Shown here piece by piece: positions 1 to 8,843 of a stretch of DNA of 64,000 nucleotides. Position 1 is the stretch's first letter; each line of letters opens with the position of its first letter. A program made the position numbers and the translations under genes. The DNA comes from Herpetosiphonaceae bacterium (lineage in GTDB: Bacteria; Chloroflexota; Chloroflexia; Chloroflexales; Herpetosiphonaceae), in NCBI GenBank assembly GCA_026003835.1, contig BPHZ01000010.1, positions 43,648-107,647 on the forward strand, written 5' to 3'. Under the pieces are notes generated by a model. That model worked only from the letters and a program-made list of their open reading frames with translations, made no database searches and had not been told where the DNA came from.

Positions 1-1
1 G

Positions 2-739
2 TATCGAGTGTTTCGCTCAGAGGAATTTCAGCGCAAGATGTCGACGGCGGAGATGCACTATCAACTGGGCAAGTACGTGCGAGCGCGCGAGAAGGCGCTG
101 GGCATAACATACCGTTCGGTGCTGGGAGCGGCCTACGAGGCAGGTGTTCCAATCTATACCTCCAGTCCCGGCGACTCGACGATTGGTATGAATGTGGCGG
201 CATTGCGCATGCGCGGCTGGAAGCTGGAGATCGATGTCGAGGCCGATGTCAACGAGACGACGGCGATTGTCTATGATGCGAAAAGCAGCGGCGGCAAAAG
301 CGCGGTGCTGATCTTCGGCGGCGGATCGCCTAAGAATTTTATTCTGCAAACGGAGCCGCAGATTCAGGAGGTTATGGGTATTCCCGAGAAGGGGCACGAC
401 TACTTCATTCAGATCACTGATGCACGGGTCGATACCGGCGGTCTTTCGGGCGCAACCCCTAGCGAGGCGATGACCTGGGGCAAGGTCGATCCCGATCAGC
501 TGCCCGATACGGTGGTCTGCTATACCGACTCGACCATCGCTATGCCGATTATTGCTGCCTACCTCTTGGAGACGGCGCAGTCTCGCCCGCATAAACGACT
601 CTATGAACGACGAGCGGAGATGGTCGAGAAGCTACATCAGGCCTATCTGGCACATGGCCCGCTTGGTGCCCAGGACGAGCCGCTGACCATCGAGGATGAA
701 GGTGTTACCGAGGGTGGCCCTGGGGGCCGGCCGGCGTAG
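2..739 (+). CDS. Deoxyhypusine synthase-like protein, 5' end cut by the window edge
   Basis: The frame is open to the left edge, so the N-terminus is missing; about 243 residues are visible against 330-380 for the family. The visible part has the family's C-terminal signature: a [10 protein letters not shown] segment, a [11 protein letters not shown] segment and the GGGSPKNF motif, whose Lys aligns with the catalytic lysine that forms the enzyme-imine intermediate. Bacterial members of this family use NAD and transfer the aminobutyl group of spermidine; many act as homospermidine synthase or make related polyamines rather than modifying a protein, because bacteria lack eIF5A. Substrate cannot be read from this fragment. 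The Gly-rich tail after residue about 230 looks unstructured. Family assignment is firm; the exact reaction is open. Confidence 0.85.
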   Translation, partial: YRVFRSEEFQRKMSTAEMHYQLGKYVRAREKALGITYRSVLGAAYEAGVPIYTSSPGDSTIGMNVAALRMRGWKLEIDVEADVNETTAIVYDAKSSGGKSAVLIFGGGSPKNFILQTEPQIQEVMGIPEKGHDYFIQITDARVDTGGLSGATPSEAMTWGKVDPDQLPDTVVCYTDSTIAMPIIAAYLLETAQSRPHKRLYERRAEMVEKLHQAYLAHGPLGAQDEPLTIEDEGVTEGGPGGRPA

Positions 740-828
740 GAACTGTAAACCAACCGTGGGGCCGTGGGGCGGACCAGTCGTCCGCCCCTGGAGAGATGCT
801 GATCCAACACTATGTTGGCCGCACTCTG

Positions 829-1680
829 CTACTGATAGGTGTAGAAGCCTCTGCCGGTCTTACGCCCAAGGTGCCCGGCAGCGACCATCTTGCGCAGCAG
901 CGGGCAGGGCCGGTACTTGTCGTCTCCCAACCCGTGGTGGAGCACTTCCATAATCGCCAGGCAGGTATCAAGGCCGATCAAGTCGGCCAGCGTCAGCGGC
1001 CCCATCGGGTGGTTCATCCCCAGCTTCATCACCGTATCGATCGCCTCTGCGGAAGCGACGCCCTCGTAAAGCGCAAAGATTGCTTCGTTGATCATCGGCA
1101 TCAGGATGCGATTGGAGATAAAGCCGGGGTAGTCATTGACCTCCACCGGGGTCTTGCCCATCTTCCGTGCCAGCTCATCGACGGTGCGAAAGGTTTCGTC
1201 GCTGGTGCTGTAGCCGCGAATGACCTCAACCAGCTGCATAATCGGCACTGGGTTCATAAAGTGCATGCCGATCACTGCCTCCGGCCGGCGGGTGTTCGCG
1301 GCGATCTCGGTAATCGAGATCGAAGATGTGTTCGTTGCCAGAACCGCCCCCTGCTTGCAGACCTCGTCAAGCTTGCGGAAAATTTCAAATTTAAGTGGGG
1401 CGTGCTCGGTTGCTGCCTCAATAACAATCTCAGCATCGTGGAATGCATCATAGCTGGTGGTCGTCGTGATGCGCCTCAGAACGGCGTCTTTCTGCTCCGC
1501 CTGCAGCGATCCTTTCTTGATCAGCCGGTCAAGCGATGAGTGGATCGCCGCCATGCCCTTACTGAGCGCTTCATCCGAGATATCGGCCAGGAGCACTGTG
1601 TAGCCTGTCTGTGCGGCAACCTGGGCGATCCCGCTGCCCATTTGTCCCGCGCCGACCACGCCGATTGTTTTGATATCCAT
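829..1680 (-). CDS. 3-hydroxybutyryl-CoA dehydrogenase (3-hydroxyacyl-CoA dehydrogenase family)
   Basis: A 283-residue protein, the usual length for the short bacterial enzyme. It opens with a Rossmann dinucleotide motif ([11 protein letters not shown], residues 9-19). The middle holds the catalytic region with [18 protein letters not shown] (the His of the His-Glu pair) and the helix [16 protein letters not shown]. The C-terminal dimerisation domain runs from about residue 185 and ends in [14 protein letters not shown]. It oxidises 3-hydroxyacyl-CoA to 3-ketoacyl-CoA with NAD(P), in beta-oxidation or in short-chain acyl or polyhydroxybutyrate routes. A thiolase for the next step lies 1.5 kb away on the same strand, which supports the role, although the genes are separated by degV and are not one operon. 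Confidence 0.93.
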   Translation of the reverse strand: MDIKTIGVVGAGQMGSGIAQVAAQTGYTVLLADISDEALSKGMAAIHSSLDRLIKKGSLQAEQKDAVLRRITTTTSYDAFHDAEIVIEAATEHAPLKFEIFRKLDEVCKQGAVLATNTSSISITEIAANTRRPEAVIGMHFMNPVPIMQLVEVIRGYSTSDETFRTVDELARKMGKTPVEVNDYPGFISNRILMPMINEAIFALYEGVASAEAIDTVMKLGMNHPMGPLTLADLIGLDTCLAIMEVLHHGLGDDKYRPCPLLRKMVAAGHLGRKTGRGFYTYQ

Positions 1681-1728
1681 TCTGCATCCTTTCTACTGTT
1701 ATGATTACTGCACATGTGTGGATATACG

Positions 1729-1893
1729 GCTGAGGGTGTCCCTATCAGGGGGAAGGGTGCGGGGTGGCCCCCCGCACCCCCGGCCTGACGGCGCACCTGT
1801 GCGTCCCTGCGGCTGAGGGAGTGCCTATCAGAATGAGGTAGTGGGCGGGGGACACCTCGCAGCCCCGGCCTGACGGCGTGCATAATGACAGCC
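1729..1893. repeat. Two imperfect tandem copies of an approx. 83-bp intergenic repeat
   Basis: TGAGGG...CCTATCAG starts at 1731 and again at 1814, and both copies end in a shared CCCCGGCCTGACGGCG block (near 1779 and 1873). The stretch 1681-1938 holds no credible gene; the frame that crosses it on the minus strand is a shadow of the dehydrogenase gene. A fragment with a similar CCCCGCCTGACGG end lies near 30985. Confidence 0.55.
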
Positions 1894-1918
1894 GACCTTT
1901 CCAGGCCGGCTGTTATTG
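1889..1918 (-). terminator. Hairpin after the degV operon
   Basis: ACAGCCG and CGGCTGT pair across a short AAAGG/CCTTT-type interior, giving a stem of about 10 bp with one mismatch, roughly 20 bp beyond the stop of the small ORF that follows degV. No clean T-run follows on the minus strand, so terminator function is only likely. Confidence 0.4.
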
Positions 1919-1938
1919 TACACAATATTCTTATGCGA

Positions 1939-2112
1939 TTAAAGCCGCTGCTGTTGGGCTCCCTCAGTAGCCAGCTCTTGTCCGGCATCAAAATCTAGTT
2001 CATCGGGCCAAACCTTGAGCTCTGTGGCGGCGATGTAGCTGGCGAGGTAAGGGCTGATACGCCCCAGCTCGATCCCTTGTTCAAGGATTTCAATCAGATC
2101 ATCCGTAGCCAT
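1939..2112 (-). CDS. Small 57-aa protein downstream of degV, unknown function
   Basis: The ORF starts at ATG 2112 with a perfect AGGAGG seven bases upstream and ends in TAA at 1939-1941. The product starts MATDDLIEILEQGIELGRIS, is acidic, has no membrane segment and is likely helical. It begins 11 bp after the degV stop on the same strand, so it is probably co-transcribed and perhaps co-translated with degV. The strong ribosome binding site and coding-like amino-acid usage argue that it is real. I do not recognise a family. Confidence 0.6.
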   Translation of the reverse strand: MATDDLIEILEQGIELGRISPYLASYIAATELKVWPDELDFDAGQELATEGAQQQRL

Positions 2113-2123
2113 ACGTCCTCCTG

Positions 2124-2999
2124 TTATGAGAAGAAGTTGGTTGAGATGAGAGGCTCATCAGCGTGATACCATCCGATGCCGAGTGTGCCTGGGCCTCCGT
2201 GGGCGCCGAGAACCGGCGTTAGCCCCGTGATGTAGAGTTCATTGCATTTGCAGCGAGCCTGGAGCTGTGCGGCCAGCTGTTCTGCTTCGTCGTGCGCCTC
2301 TGCATGGACAACCGCCGCGATCGTTGGGCGTCCTGCTGTTGCTGTGACAACTTCCTCTACCATCATACGTACTGCCCGCGATTTTGTACGGACGCGAGTG
2401 ACTGGGATAATCCCAGCTTCAGTGATGGCTAATATCGGCACAAGCTGAAGCATATTGCCGACCCAGGCCGCGGCAGCGCCGATCCTGCCGCCGCGACGGA
2501 GATACTCCAGTGTCTCCAGCGTAAATCGCACCTGTGTGCGCTCGCGCACAGCCTCAGCAGCGGCTACAACCTCATCGAGACAAGCGCCGCGGGCGATAGC
2601 TCTGGCTGCTGCCAGCACTGCGAAGCCTGTGCCCATCGAGACCGAGCGGCTATCGACCAGTCGTACCGGCGGCCCGTTGAAGAGTTGGGCAGCCTGCCAT
2701 GCTGCCTCAAAGGTGGCGCTGAGCTGGCTGCCCAGCAATACTGCCACAATAGCTTCGGCGCCATCGTTGCGCAGTCGTTCGAAAGCCGCCAGGAAATCGC
2801 CCGCCGATGGCGCGGCAGTGGTTGGATGCAGCCCACCTAATCTGAGCCGATGGTAAAAATCAGCCGGCGATAAGTCGATCCCGTCACGGACCATTTGATT
2901 TCCAAAGCAGAGATAGACTGGTACCACGCTGATGCGATACTGATCGACGAGGTGCTCTGGGAGCCCGGCGGCGCTGTCGGTTAAGAGGGCTATCTTCAT
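2124..2999 (-). CDS. DegV family fatty-acid-binding protein
   Basis: The start is set at ATG 2999 (MKIALLTDSAAGLP, 291 aa), because the family begins with a K/I-rich strand followed by the TDS..L motif; a GTG 33 bases upstream lacks a ribosome binding site. The family marks are TDSAAGLP near the N-terminus, a SRSVSMGTGF segment around the lipid pocket, and a C-terminal lobe with GAHGGPGTLGIGW. DegV/FakB proteins bind one fatty acid and, with a FakA kinase, present it for phosphorylation; no fakA is visible here. The gene is followed by a small ORF on the same strand. Family is sure; lipid preference is not readable. Confidence 0.9.
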   Translation of the reverse strand: MKIALLTDSAAGLPEHLVDQYRISVVPVYLCFGNQMVRDGIDLSPADFYHRLRLGGLHPTTAAPSAGDFLAAFERLRNDGAEAIVAVLLGSQLSATFEAAWQAAQLFNGPPVRLVDSRSVSMGTGFAVLAAARAIARGACLDEVVAAAEAVRERTQVRFTLETLEYLRRGGRIGAAAAWVGNMLQLVPILAITEAGIIPVTRVRTKSRAVRMMVEEVVTATAGRPTIAAVVHAEAHDEAEQLAAQLQARCKCNELYITGLTPVLGAHGGPGTLGIGWYHADEPLISTNFFS

Positions 3000-3056
3000 C
3001 GTTACTAGCTTATAGGCTCTCAGCGAGGGCACTACTAAACAGATCGCTGGTCATAC

Positions 3057-3091
3057 GGTGGTTTGGAGGGGCGTCATGCCTCCAAACCACC
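3057..3091. terminator. 13-bp perfect stem hairpin between thiolase and degV
   Basis: GGTGGTTTGGAGG (3057-3069) pairs exactly with CCTCCAAACCACC (3079-3091) around a 9-base loop. It lies 70 bp beyond the thiolase stop, where a terminator is expected, but without a T-run. Its core (GGCGTCATGCC) resembles the hairpin at 4394-4419, so it may belong to a small palindromic repeat family. Confidence 0.5.
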
Positions 3092-3158
3092 GAGTTGGTC
3101 TATCCCATGGCCCTTTAGGACAGGAACGTGACGGGAGCGTCCCCGGCCTGGGAGCGCA

Positions 3159-4352
3159 CTAAATCAACTCCACTGCCAGGGCAACAGCCTCGCCGCCGCC
3201 AAGGCAGAGGGAAGCCAGCCCGCGCTTGCCGCCGCGCGCCTTAAGCGCGTAGAGCAGCGTTGTCAGTACGCGGGCGCCGCTGGCGCCAATGGGATGGCCT
3301 AGCGCGATAGCTCCGCCGTTGACATTGACGCGATCCCAATCGATGCCCAGTGCCTGCCCATTGGCGAGCACCTGGGCGGCGAAGGCCTCGTTGATCTCGA
3401 ACAGGTCGTAGTCGTCGGCGCTGGTGCCCGTCTGCTCAAAGAGGCGTTGGATGGCGAAGGCGGGCGCTGTAAAGATCTCCAGCGGTTTCACCGCCGCCTG
3501 GGTATAGCCGATGATGCGGGCTACCGGCTGAACGCCGGCCTCGCGCGCCGTCGCCATACTGGTGACGACTAGCGCCGCGGCGCCGTCGGTGATACCCGGC
3601 GCATTGCCTGCGGTCACTGTACCGTTCTCCTGGAAGGCGGGTTTGAGTTTGCGCAGCGCCTCAATGCTTGTATCGCGCCGGGGCGGCTCATCAGCGCTCA
3701 CCAGCAGCGTCTGGCCCTTCTTGCCGGGGATTTCGACGGGAACAATCTCTGCGTCGAATGCCCCTGCATCTTGTGCGGCGATAGCTCGCTCGTGCGAACG
3801 CAGCGCGTACTGGTCCTGCATCTCTCGGCTGATGCGATACTCGCAGGCGACCCACTCCGCGGAATTCCCCATATGCTGGTTCTCGAAGGCGCACCAGAGG
3901 CCATCGTGGACTGTAGCATCCAGCAGTTCGCCATGACCGAGGCGGTAGCCGAAGCGGGCCTGGGGGAGCAAGTACGGCCCCGCCGACATATTCTCCATGC
4001 CGCCGGCGACGATCACATTGGCGTCGCCTGCTTTAATCATGCTCGCGGCCAGCATGACCGCCTTCAGCCCCGAGCCACAGACTTTATTGATCGTCATGGC
4101 GCTGGTGCTGGTGGGGAGCCCGGCCTTGATCGCCGCCTGGCGCGCTGGTGCCTGGCCTTCGCCGGCGGTGATTACATTGCCCATGATGACTTCTTCGACA
4201 AGCTCTCCGGGGATGCCGGCGCGCTCAAGCGCAGCTTTGATGGCAATAGCGCCTAGCTGCGGCGCCGGGATCCCAGATAGTGCGCCGCCAAATTTGCCAA
4301 TTGGTGTGCGGGCAGCGGAGAGGATCACCGGCTGCCGTCCGCTATCACTCAT
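3159..4352 (-). CDS. Acetyl-CoA C-acetyltransferase (thiolase)
   Basis: The start is ATG 4352 ([19 protein letters not shown]), preceded by GGAGGG; a longer frame upstream has no support. The protein is 397 residues, typical for a biosynthetic-type thiolase. The acyl-accepting Cys lies in [12 protein letters not shown] near residue 90, the catalytic His in [11 protein letters not shown], and the second Cys in [11 protein letters not shown] near the C-terminus. It condenses two acetyl-CoA to acetoacetyl-CoA or cleaves 3-ketoacyl-CoA. With the nearby 3-hydroxyacyl-CoA dehydrogenase it could serve butyryl-CoA, polyhydroxybutyrate or degradation routes; direction is not decidable from sequence. 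Confidence 0.95.
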   Translation of the reverse strand: MSDSGRQPVILSAARTPIGKFGGALSGIPAPQLGAIAIKAALERAGIPGELVEEVIMGNVITAGEGQAPARQAAIKAGLPTSTSAMTINKVCGSGLKAVMLAASMIKAGDANVIVAGGMENMSAGPYLLPQARFGYRLGHGELLDATVHDGLWCAFENQHMGNSAEWVACEYRISREMQDQYALRSHERAIAAQDAGAFDAEIVPVEIPGKKGQTLLVSADEPPRRDTSIEALRKLKPAFQENGTVTAGNAPGITDGAAALVVTSMATAREAGVQPVARIIGYTQAAVKPLEIFTAPAFAIQRLFEQTGTSADDYDLFEINEAFAAQVLANGQALGIDWDRVNVNGGAIALGHPIGASGARVLTTLLYALKARGGKRGLASLCLGGGEAVALAVELI

Positions 4353-4393
4353 GCTCAAACCCTCCTTGATTTTTACCCCGTGCAGGGGCAAAT

Positions 4394-4419
4394 GGCCGGC
4401 GGCGTCATTGCCTCCGGCC
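4394..4419. terminator. GC-rich hairpin between the adenylate kinase-like gene and thiolase
   Basis: GGCCGG and CCGGCC flank an inner GGC/GCC pair, giving a stem of about 9 bp with one bulge. It sits 48 bp after the adk-like stop and in the thiolase leader. Weak T-run; the core GGCGTCATTGCC resembles that of the hairpin at 3057. Confidence 0.4.
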
Positions 4420-4466
4420 TGTGTGTTTCTGTACTCCTCCCTATCTTACCATACTAAAGCAAGTGG

Positions 4467-5138
4467 TTATTGATCCCCCTCCACGGCCTCGATAATGCGA
4501 TTGGCCACTTCCTCAGGCGAGCCGGAGGCGTCAATGGTATGCACGATGCCGGATGAGCGGTAGAACTCAATCAGCGGTTCGGTCTCCTCTTCATAGACGG
4601 AGAGCCGGCGCACGATCACGTTCGGCAGATCGTCGGGTCGCTGCACCAGCAGCCCGCCGCGATCCAGGCAGCGCTTCACGGCATCCTCGTCGTTGATATG
4701 GATGATTTCCTCGGCGCCGTCTCCGTAGCAGATTCGCCGCCCGCCCAGCCTGTAGACCGCCTCGGATACTGTCAGGTTTAGCTTAATGATCGCCGTGAGC
4801 GGGCGCTTAAGCTCCTCCAGCATCTTGTTGAGCGCCCTGGCCTGGTCCACGGTTCGTGGGAAACCGTCCAGTAAAAAGCCTTTATCGGGCGGAATATCTT
4901 CCAGCCATGTGCGGAGCGTCGCGATCATCAGCTCATCGGGGACGAGTCTGCCGTTCGCCAGCACATCGCGTACCTGCCGTCCCAATTCGGTGTTCGCCGC
5001 AATCTCTTCGCGTAATCGTTTCCCTGTGGAGATAGCCACCATCGGCCAGCGATTCACAAGCAGCGCTGCCTGTGTGCTCTTTCCTGCTCCCGGCGGTCCG
5101 AAAAGAATTAAATGTGGTGGTCGATCTTTTAGTTGCAT
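4467..5138 (-). CDS. Adenylate kinase-like nucleoside monophosphate kinase
   Basis: A 223-residue P-loop kinase with Walker A GPPGAGKST (residues 14-22), the DGFPRT motif near residue 90, and the LID region after GGRRIC. Two points are atypical. The usual STGD of the NMP-binding helix reads STGKRLREE. The LID lacks the four-cysteine zinc set of Gram-positive adenylate kinases and keeps only two well separated Cys. This suggests a divergent second copy rather than the housekeeping enzyme, which is normally next to secY. Its start overlaps the end of the upstream kinase-TPR gene by 10 bases, so translation is probably coupled. Family is firm; substrate is likely AMP, not proven. Confidence 0.82.
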   Translation of the reverse strand: MQLKDRPPHLILFGPPGAGKSTQAALLVNRWPMVAISTGKRLREEIAANTELGRQVRDVLANGRLVPDELMIATLRTWLEDIPPDKGFLLDGFPRTVDQARALNKMLEELKRPLTAIIKLNLTVSEAVYRLGGRRICYGDGAEEIIHINDEDAVKRCLDRGGLLVQRPDDLPNVIVRRLSVYEEETEPLIEFYRSSGIVHTIDASGSPEEVANRIIEAVEGDQ

Positions 5139-8100
5139 CCGAAGCTACTCCTCGCCTCTTGTAGTTCGTCGAGATCCGGTTCTACTGCCAGGCCATCATG
5201 GATGGTCCGGCAGGCTGCCTCAACAGAGCCTTGCTGGAACTCGGCCTCTGCTTTCCAGCGGTAGAGTGTACCATCGCTGCCGTCGAGAGCAATTGCCTGA
5301 TCGTAGGCCTCGATGGCTGCGCTATAGTTTGCCTGCTCGTGATAGGTACGGCCCAGGTTAAAGTAAAGAACTGGATCAGCCGGCGCCAGCGCAATCGCCT
5401 GCTGGAATGCGGCAATAGCTCTATCGTACTGGTGGGTGTAGGCATACGCCAGGCCAAGACGGTTATAAGCATCGACATCTTCCGGATTCAACTCAATTGC
5501 GCTGTTCAGCGTTGCGATGGCCTGGTCGTAGCTACCCTGCTGCAGATAGGCATGTCCCAGACCGGCATAGGCATTTGAGTCGCTGGAGTTGAGGTTAATT
5601 GCCGCACTATAAGCATCAATAGCCCGATCGTACTCCCCGGTGATAACGTACTCGTTGCCAAGCTCGACATAGGCGAGTGGCAGAATATCGCCGTAGATGT
5701 CGGTCTCGATCGCCTTATTGTAAGCGTCAATGGCCGCTTGTGAGTCGCCGAGGGCACTGGTAATGAGCCCGCGATAGTAATGATAGAGGGCCTCGTTCGG
5801 GCTGAGCGCAATGGCGTTATCGATAGCTTGCAGCGCCGGATCATAGTTGTCCTGGCCGTAGTAGGTGCGACCCAGCCAGTATTGCGCATCGGGATTCTGT
5901 GAGTCACGCTCGATCGAGGCGGAAAAGGCATCGACGGCGCTGTCATACTCGCCCAGATCATAGGAGGCCCGGCCAAGATTGTAGTGGAGGACGGGATCAT
6001 CGGGAGCGAGATCGATCGAGGCTCTGAAGGCATCTACGGCATGCTCAAACTCGCCGATGTCCAGATAGGACAGGCCAAGCCAGTTATGCAAATCGGGATC
6101 GTTGGGATTGATCTCGATGGCCTTGCTGAAGGCGTCAATGGCACTGTCGTACTCGCCAAGCCTGAAATAAGTCCTGCCGAGCGTGGTGTAGCTCTGAGCA
6201 TCGCCAGGGTCGAGGGCGATGGCTTCGTTGAGCACATCGAGCGCCTGTTCAAGCTCATCATTTTCAAAGTAGGCCTGTCCCAGCGCTTGCTTGAAGCGAG
6301 CCGATTCGGGGTCGAGCCTCGCCGCCTGTGCGAAGGCCTCAATCGCCCGCTGGTAGTCGAAATTGCTCTGGTAGGCTCTGCCAAGGTTGTAGAAGGCATT
6401 TGCGTGGTTGGGGTTGAGCTCCACCGCCCACTCCAGCGACTCGATAGCCTCCGCATAGTCGCCTAAGGCGAGCTGTGTCTCGCCGATAAGACTATGGGCA
6501 AAGGCGTTATCGGCGTTCCGCTTGAGATCCTGCTCGGCGATAGCGATAGCCTGCTGCAGCGCATCGTTCGCCCCTGGATCGTCGAGGGACTGGAGAATAT
6601 AGCCCAGGTAGAGCCAGTAGAGGGCATCGTTGGGCCGCGCCTCAATCGCCTTACGCAAGTCGTCGCGGGCGGCCTCGAGCTCCGTCTGCCAGTTGTAGCC
6701 GGCGATATAGGCCCTATCCCAGTGGCTGATCGCCCGGCCATAGTAGCCGGCGGCTCCCTGTGGGTCGAGTTCGATGACCTTATTGAATTGCTCGATAGCC
6801 TCATCATACGAGCGTTGCGCATTCAGCACCCAGCCGAGGCCATCGTAGCCCGGCCAATATGTTGCATCGCGCTCAAGAGCGGCGCTAAAGGCTTTCCTGG
6901 CATCGTCGTAGCGCTTGAGATCGATATAAAAATAGCCCAGGTTGCTATGAAGGAGAGCGACGTGATCTTGCAGGCCGATCGCCCGCTGGTACTCCTCAAT
7001 CGCCCGCTGTATCAATGAGCGATCGTTTGTCAGGGTAAAGCGGCTGGAAAGCACCGAGCCTTTATCGGCATGGGCCTCAGACTGGTTGAAGCGACTCTCA
7101 TCGTCGGCCAGCGCGATCGCCTTATCGGCGTCTCGCTCAGCCTGATCCAGCAGATCGGGCCGGTAATCCACGATAGCCTGGTATGAGAGCACTAACGCGC
7201 GGCTGCTGTAGCCGAGAGAAAGCTGAGGATCGAGGGTAACGGCCTGGTCCGCATATTTTAGCGCTTCTTCAAGCGTATCCTTTGACTCAAGCAGCCCCTG
7301 CGCCATCCAGGCGTGTGCCGGGGCATAATTGGGATCGATATCCAGCGCTTTCTGGGCAGCTATTACTACCTGTTCATGCTGGCCGCGCAGCTGGTAGAGC
7401 ATCGCCAGGAAGGTGTGGGCCTCAACATTGCGTGGATCAAGCTTGATGGCCTCTTGTGTTTCGGCAAGCGCCTCGTCGAAGCCGCCTCTACGCTCAAAGG
7501 CCGCCTGTGCTTTTTCTAGATGATCGAGCGCCTGTTCTGCAGGACTTGGGCGCAGTACTATGAAGGCCGTGATGGCGACCAACCCCAGCACCAGCGCTGC
7601 CGCGCCGATCATCAATGGCAGGCGGCCTTTTGCCGCAGGTTGAGCACTGTGGGCGCCGTAGGGCGGGCTGTAGCCGGGTTGCTGCGAACCATAGGGCGGG
7701 CTGGGCGGCTGGGCGCCATAAGGCGGACTGTAGCCGGGTGGCGGCGAACCATAGGGCGGGCTGGGCGGCTGGGCGCCATAAGGCGGACTGTAGCCGGGTG
7801 GCGGCGAACCATAGGGCGGACTGGGCGGCTGGGCGCCGTAGGGCGGGCTGTAGCCGGGTGGCGGCGAACCATAGGGCGGGCTGATGGGCAGCGGGTTTGG
7901 AAGGGGCGCGGTAGTAGCGCCTGCGCTGCCTGGATACGGCGAGTGCGCAACCACGGACGGCTGAGGGAATGCCGCCTGGGCGCTGGCTGTTGTCAGCGCC
8001 TCAACCATCTCGCGGGCGCTGCCATAGCGCATCTGTGGGTCGCGCGCCAGCGCTCGCATCACAACGTCCTCGACAGCGCGAGGAAGCGTGGGGAGATAAT

Positions 8101-8803
8101 CGCTGGGGGGTTGCGGCGGCTGCATCAGCCGTGCCATCAGCACCGCAGTCGGGCTCGCGCCGCTGAAGGGCAACTTACCCGTCAGCATCTCATAAAGCAC
8201 AATACCCAACGAGTAAAGGTCGCTTGGCGCTTTCACATCCTCGCCACGCGCCTGCTCAGGCGACATATACTCTGGGGTGCCCATAATCGTACCGGCCATT
8301 GTCAGGCCGGAACCGCTGGAGCCGCGTGCCAGCCCAAAATCGGTGAGATAGACCCAGCCATCCTGGGTAATCATGATATTGGAGGGCTTGATATCGCGGT
8401 GGATGATGCCGCGCGAGTGGGCATAGTCGAGTGCTTCCGCCATCTGGTCCAGCAGCCGAATGACCTGCTCGACCGGCATAGGGCCGCTTTTAAGGATCAG
8501 GTTGCGGAGGGTCTGGCCTTCAATATGTTTCATCGCAATGTAATGCAGGCCATCGACCGAGCCGATCTCATAGATTGGAACGATATGCTTGTGTTCGAGC
8601 CGGGCAGCGCTGCGCGCCTCTTGCTGAAAGCGCGCGACATAGCTTTGATCAAAGGTCAGCGCGGGGGGGAGAACTTTCAGCGCCACAACCCGATCCAGGT
8701 TGGTCTGATGGGCCTTGTAGACAGCGCCCATCCCGCCGCGCCCCAGCTCTTCGAGGATCTCGAAGTGGTCTATCGTCTTGCCTACAAGGTTTAGATCGTC
8801 CAT
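5129..8803 (-). CDS. Transmembrane Ser/Thr protein kinase with long TPR array
   Basis: The start is ATG 8803 with GGGGGAGG just upstream; this gives 1224 residues. Residues about 10-275 are a Hanks-type kinase: GRGGMGAVYKA glycine loop, VALKVL lysine, HRDIKPSN near residue 135, DFGLARG and GTPEYMSPEQA. A Pro/Gly/Tyr-rich linker (about 304-385) is built of four 20-residue repeats. A single membrane segment follows at about 393-417. The remaining 800 residues, on the far side of the membrane, are some 20 tetratricopeptide repeats with the usual A-x-x-x-Y/L-D-P-N spacing. It probably senses or binds a partner outside the cell and phosphorylates cytoplasmic targets. A GerMN-like lipoprotein gene lies just upstream and the adk-like gene overlaps its end. 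Confidence 0.93.
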   Translation of the reverse strand: MDDLNLVGKTIDHFEILEELGRGGMGAVYKAHQTNLDRVVALKVLPPALTFDQSYVARFQQEARSAARLEHKHIVPIYEIGSVDGLHYIAMKHIEGQTLRNLILKSGPMPVEQVIRLLDQMAEALDYAHSRGIIHRDIKPSNIMITQDGWVYLTDFGLARGSSGSGLTMAGTIMGTPEYMSPEQARGEDVKAPSDLYSLGIVLYEMLTGKLPFSGASPTAVLMARLMQPPQPPSDYLPTLPRAVEDVVMRALARDPQMRYGSAREMVEALTTASAQAAFPQPSVVAHSPYPGSAGATTAPLPNPLPISPPYGSPPPGYSPPYGAQPPSPPYGSPPPGYSPPYGAQPPSPPYGSPPPGYSPPYGAQPPSPPYGSQQPGYSPPYGAHSAQPAAKGRLPLMIGAAALVLGLVAITAFIVLRPSPAEQALDHLEKAQAAFERRGGFDEALAETQEAIKLDPRNVEAHTFLAMLYQLRGQHEQVVIAAQKALDIDPNYAPAHAWMAQGLLESKDTLEEALKYADQAVTLDPQLSLGYSSRALVLSYQAIVDYRPDLLDQAERDADKAIALADDESRFNQSEAHADKGSVLSSRFTLTNDRSLIQRAIEEYQRAIGLQDHVALLHSNLGYFYIDLKRYDDARKAFSAALERDATYWPGYDGLGWVLNAQRSYDEAIEQFNKVIELDPQGAAGYYGRAISHWDRAYIAGYNWQTELEAARDDLRKAIEARPNDALYWLYLGYILQSLDDPGANDALQQAIAIAEQDLKRNADNAFAHSLIGETQLALGDYAEAIESLEWAVELNPNHANAFYNLGRAYQSNFDYQRAIEAFAQAARLDPESARFKQALGQAYFENDELEQALDVLNEAIALDPGDAQSYTTLGRTYFRLGEYDSAIDAFSKAIEINPNDPDLHNWLGLSYLDIGEFEHAVDAFRASIDLAPDDPVLHYNLGRASYDLGEYDSAVDAFSASIERDSQNPDAQYWLGRTYYGQDNYDPALQAIDNAIALSPNEALYHYYRGLITSALGDSQAAIDAYNKAIETDIYGDILPLAYVELGNEYVITGEYDRAIDAYSAAINLNSSDSNAYAGLGHAYLQQGSYDQAIATLNSAIELNPEDVDAYNRLGLAYAYTHQYDRAIAAFQQAIALAPADPVLYFNLGRTYHEQANYSAAIEAYDQAIALDGSDGTLYRWKAEAEFQQGSVEAACRTIHDGLAVEPDLDELQEARSSFGCN
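7651..7883. repeat. 60-bp tandem repeat, four copies, inside the kinase gene
   Basis: GGGCGCC(A/G)TA recurs at 7651, 7711, 7771 and 7831, an exact 60-bp period, with the fourth copy diverging near its end. Each unit encodes 20 residues of the type PPSPPYGSPPPGYSPPYGAQ. The copies are nearly identical, so the linker length is likely to vary between strains by recombination or slippage. Confidence 0.93.
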
Positions 8804-8843
8804 AAGACCTCCCCCGCCATGCGCATCGCTCCTGGTTGTTGCC

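Noticed and set aside
17..592. Long open frames opposite real genes (for example 17-592, 796-1539, 7520-8794, 14378-15208 and 45687-46709)
   Set aside because: They lie antisense to or out of frame with well-supported genes, have low-complexity or biased composition and no family motifs.
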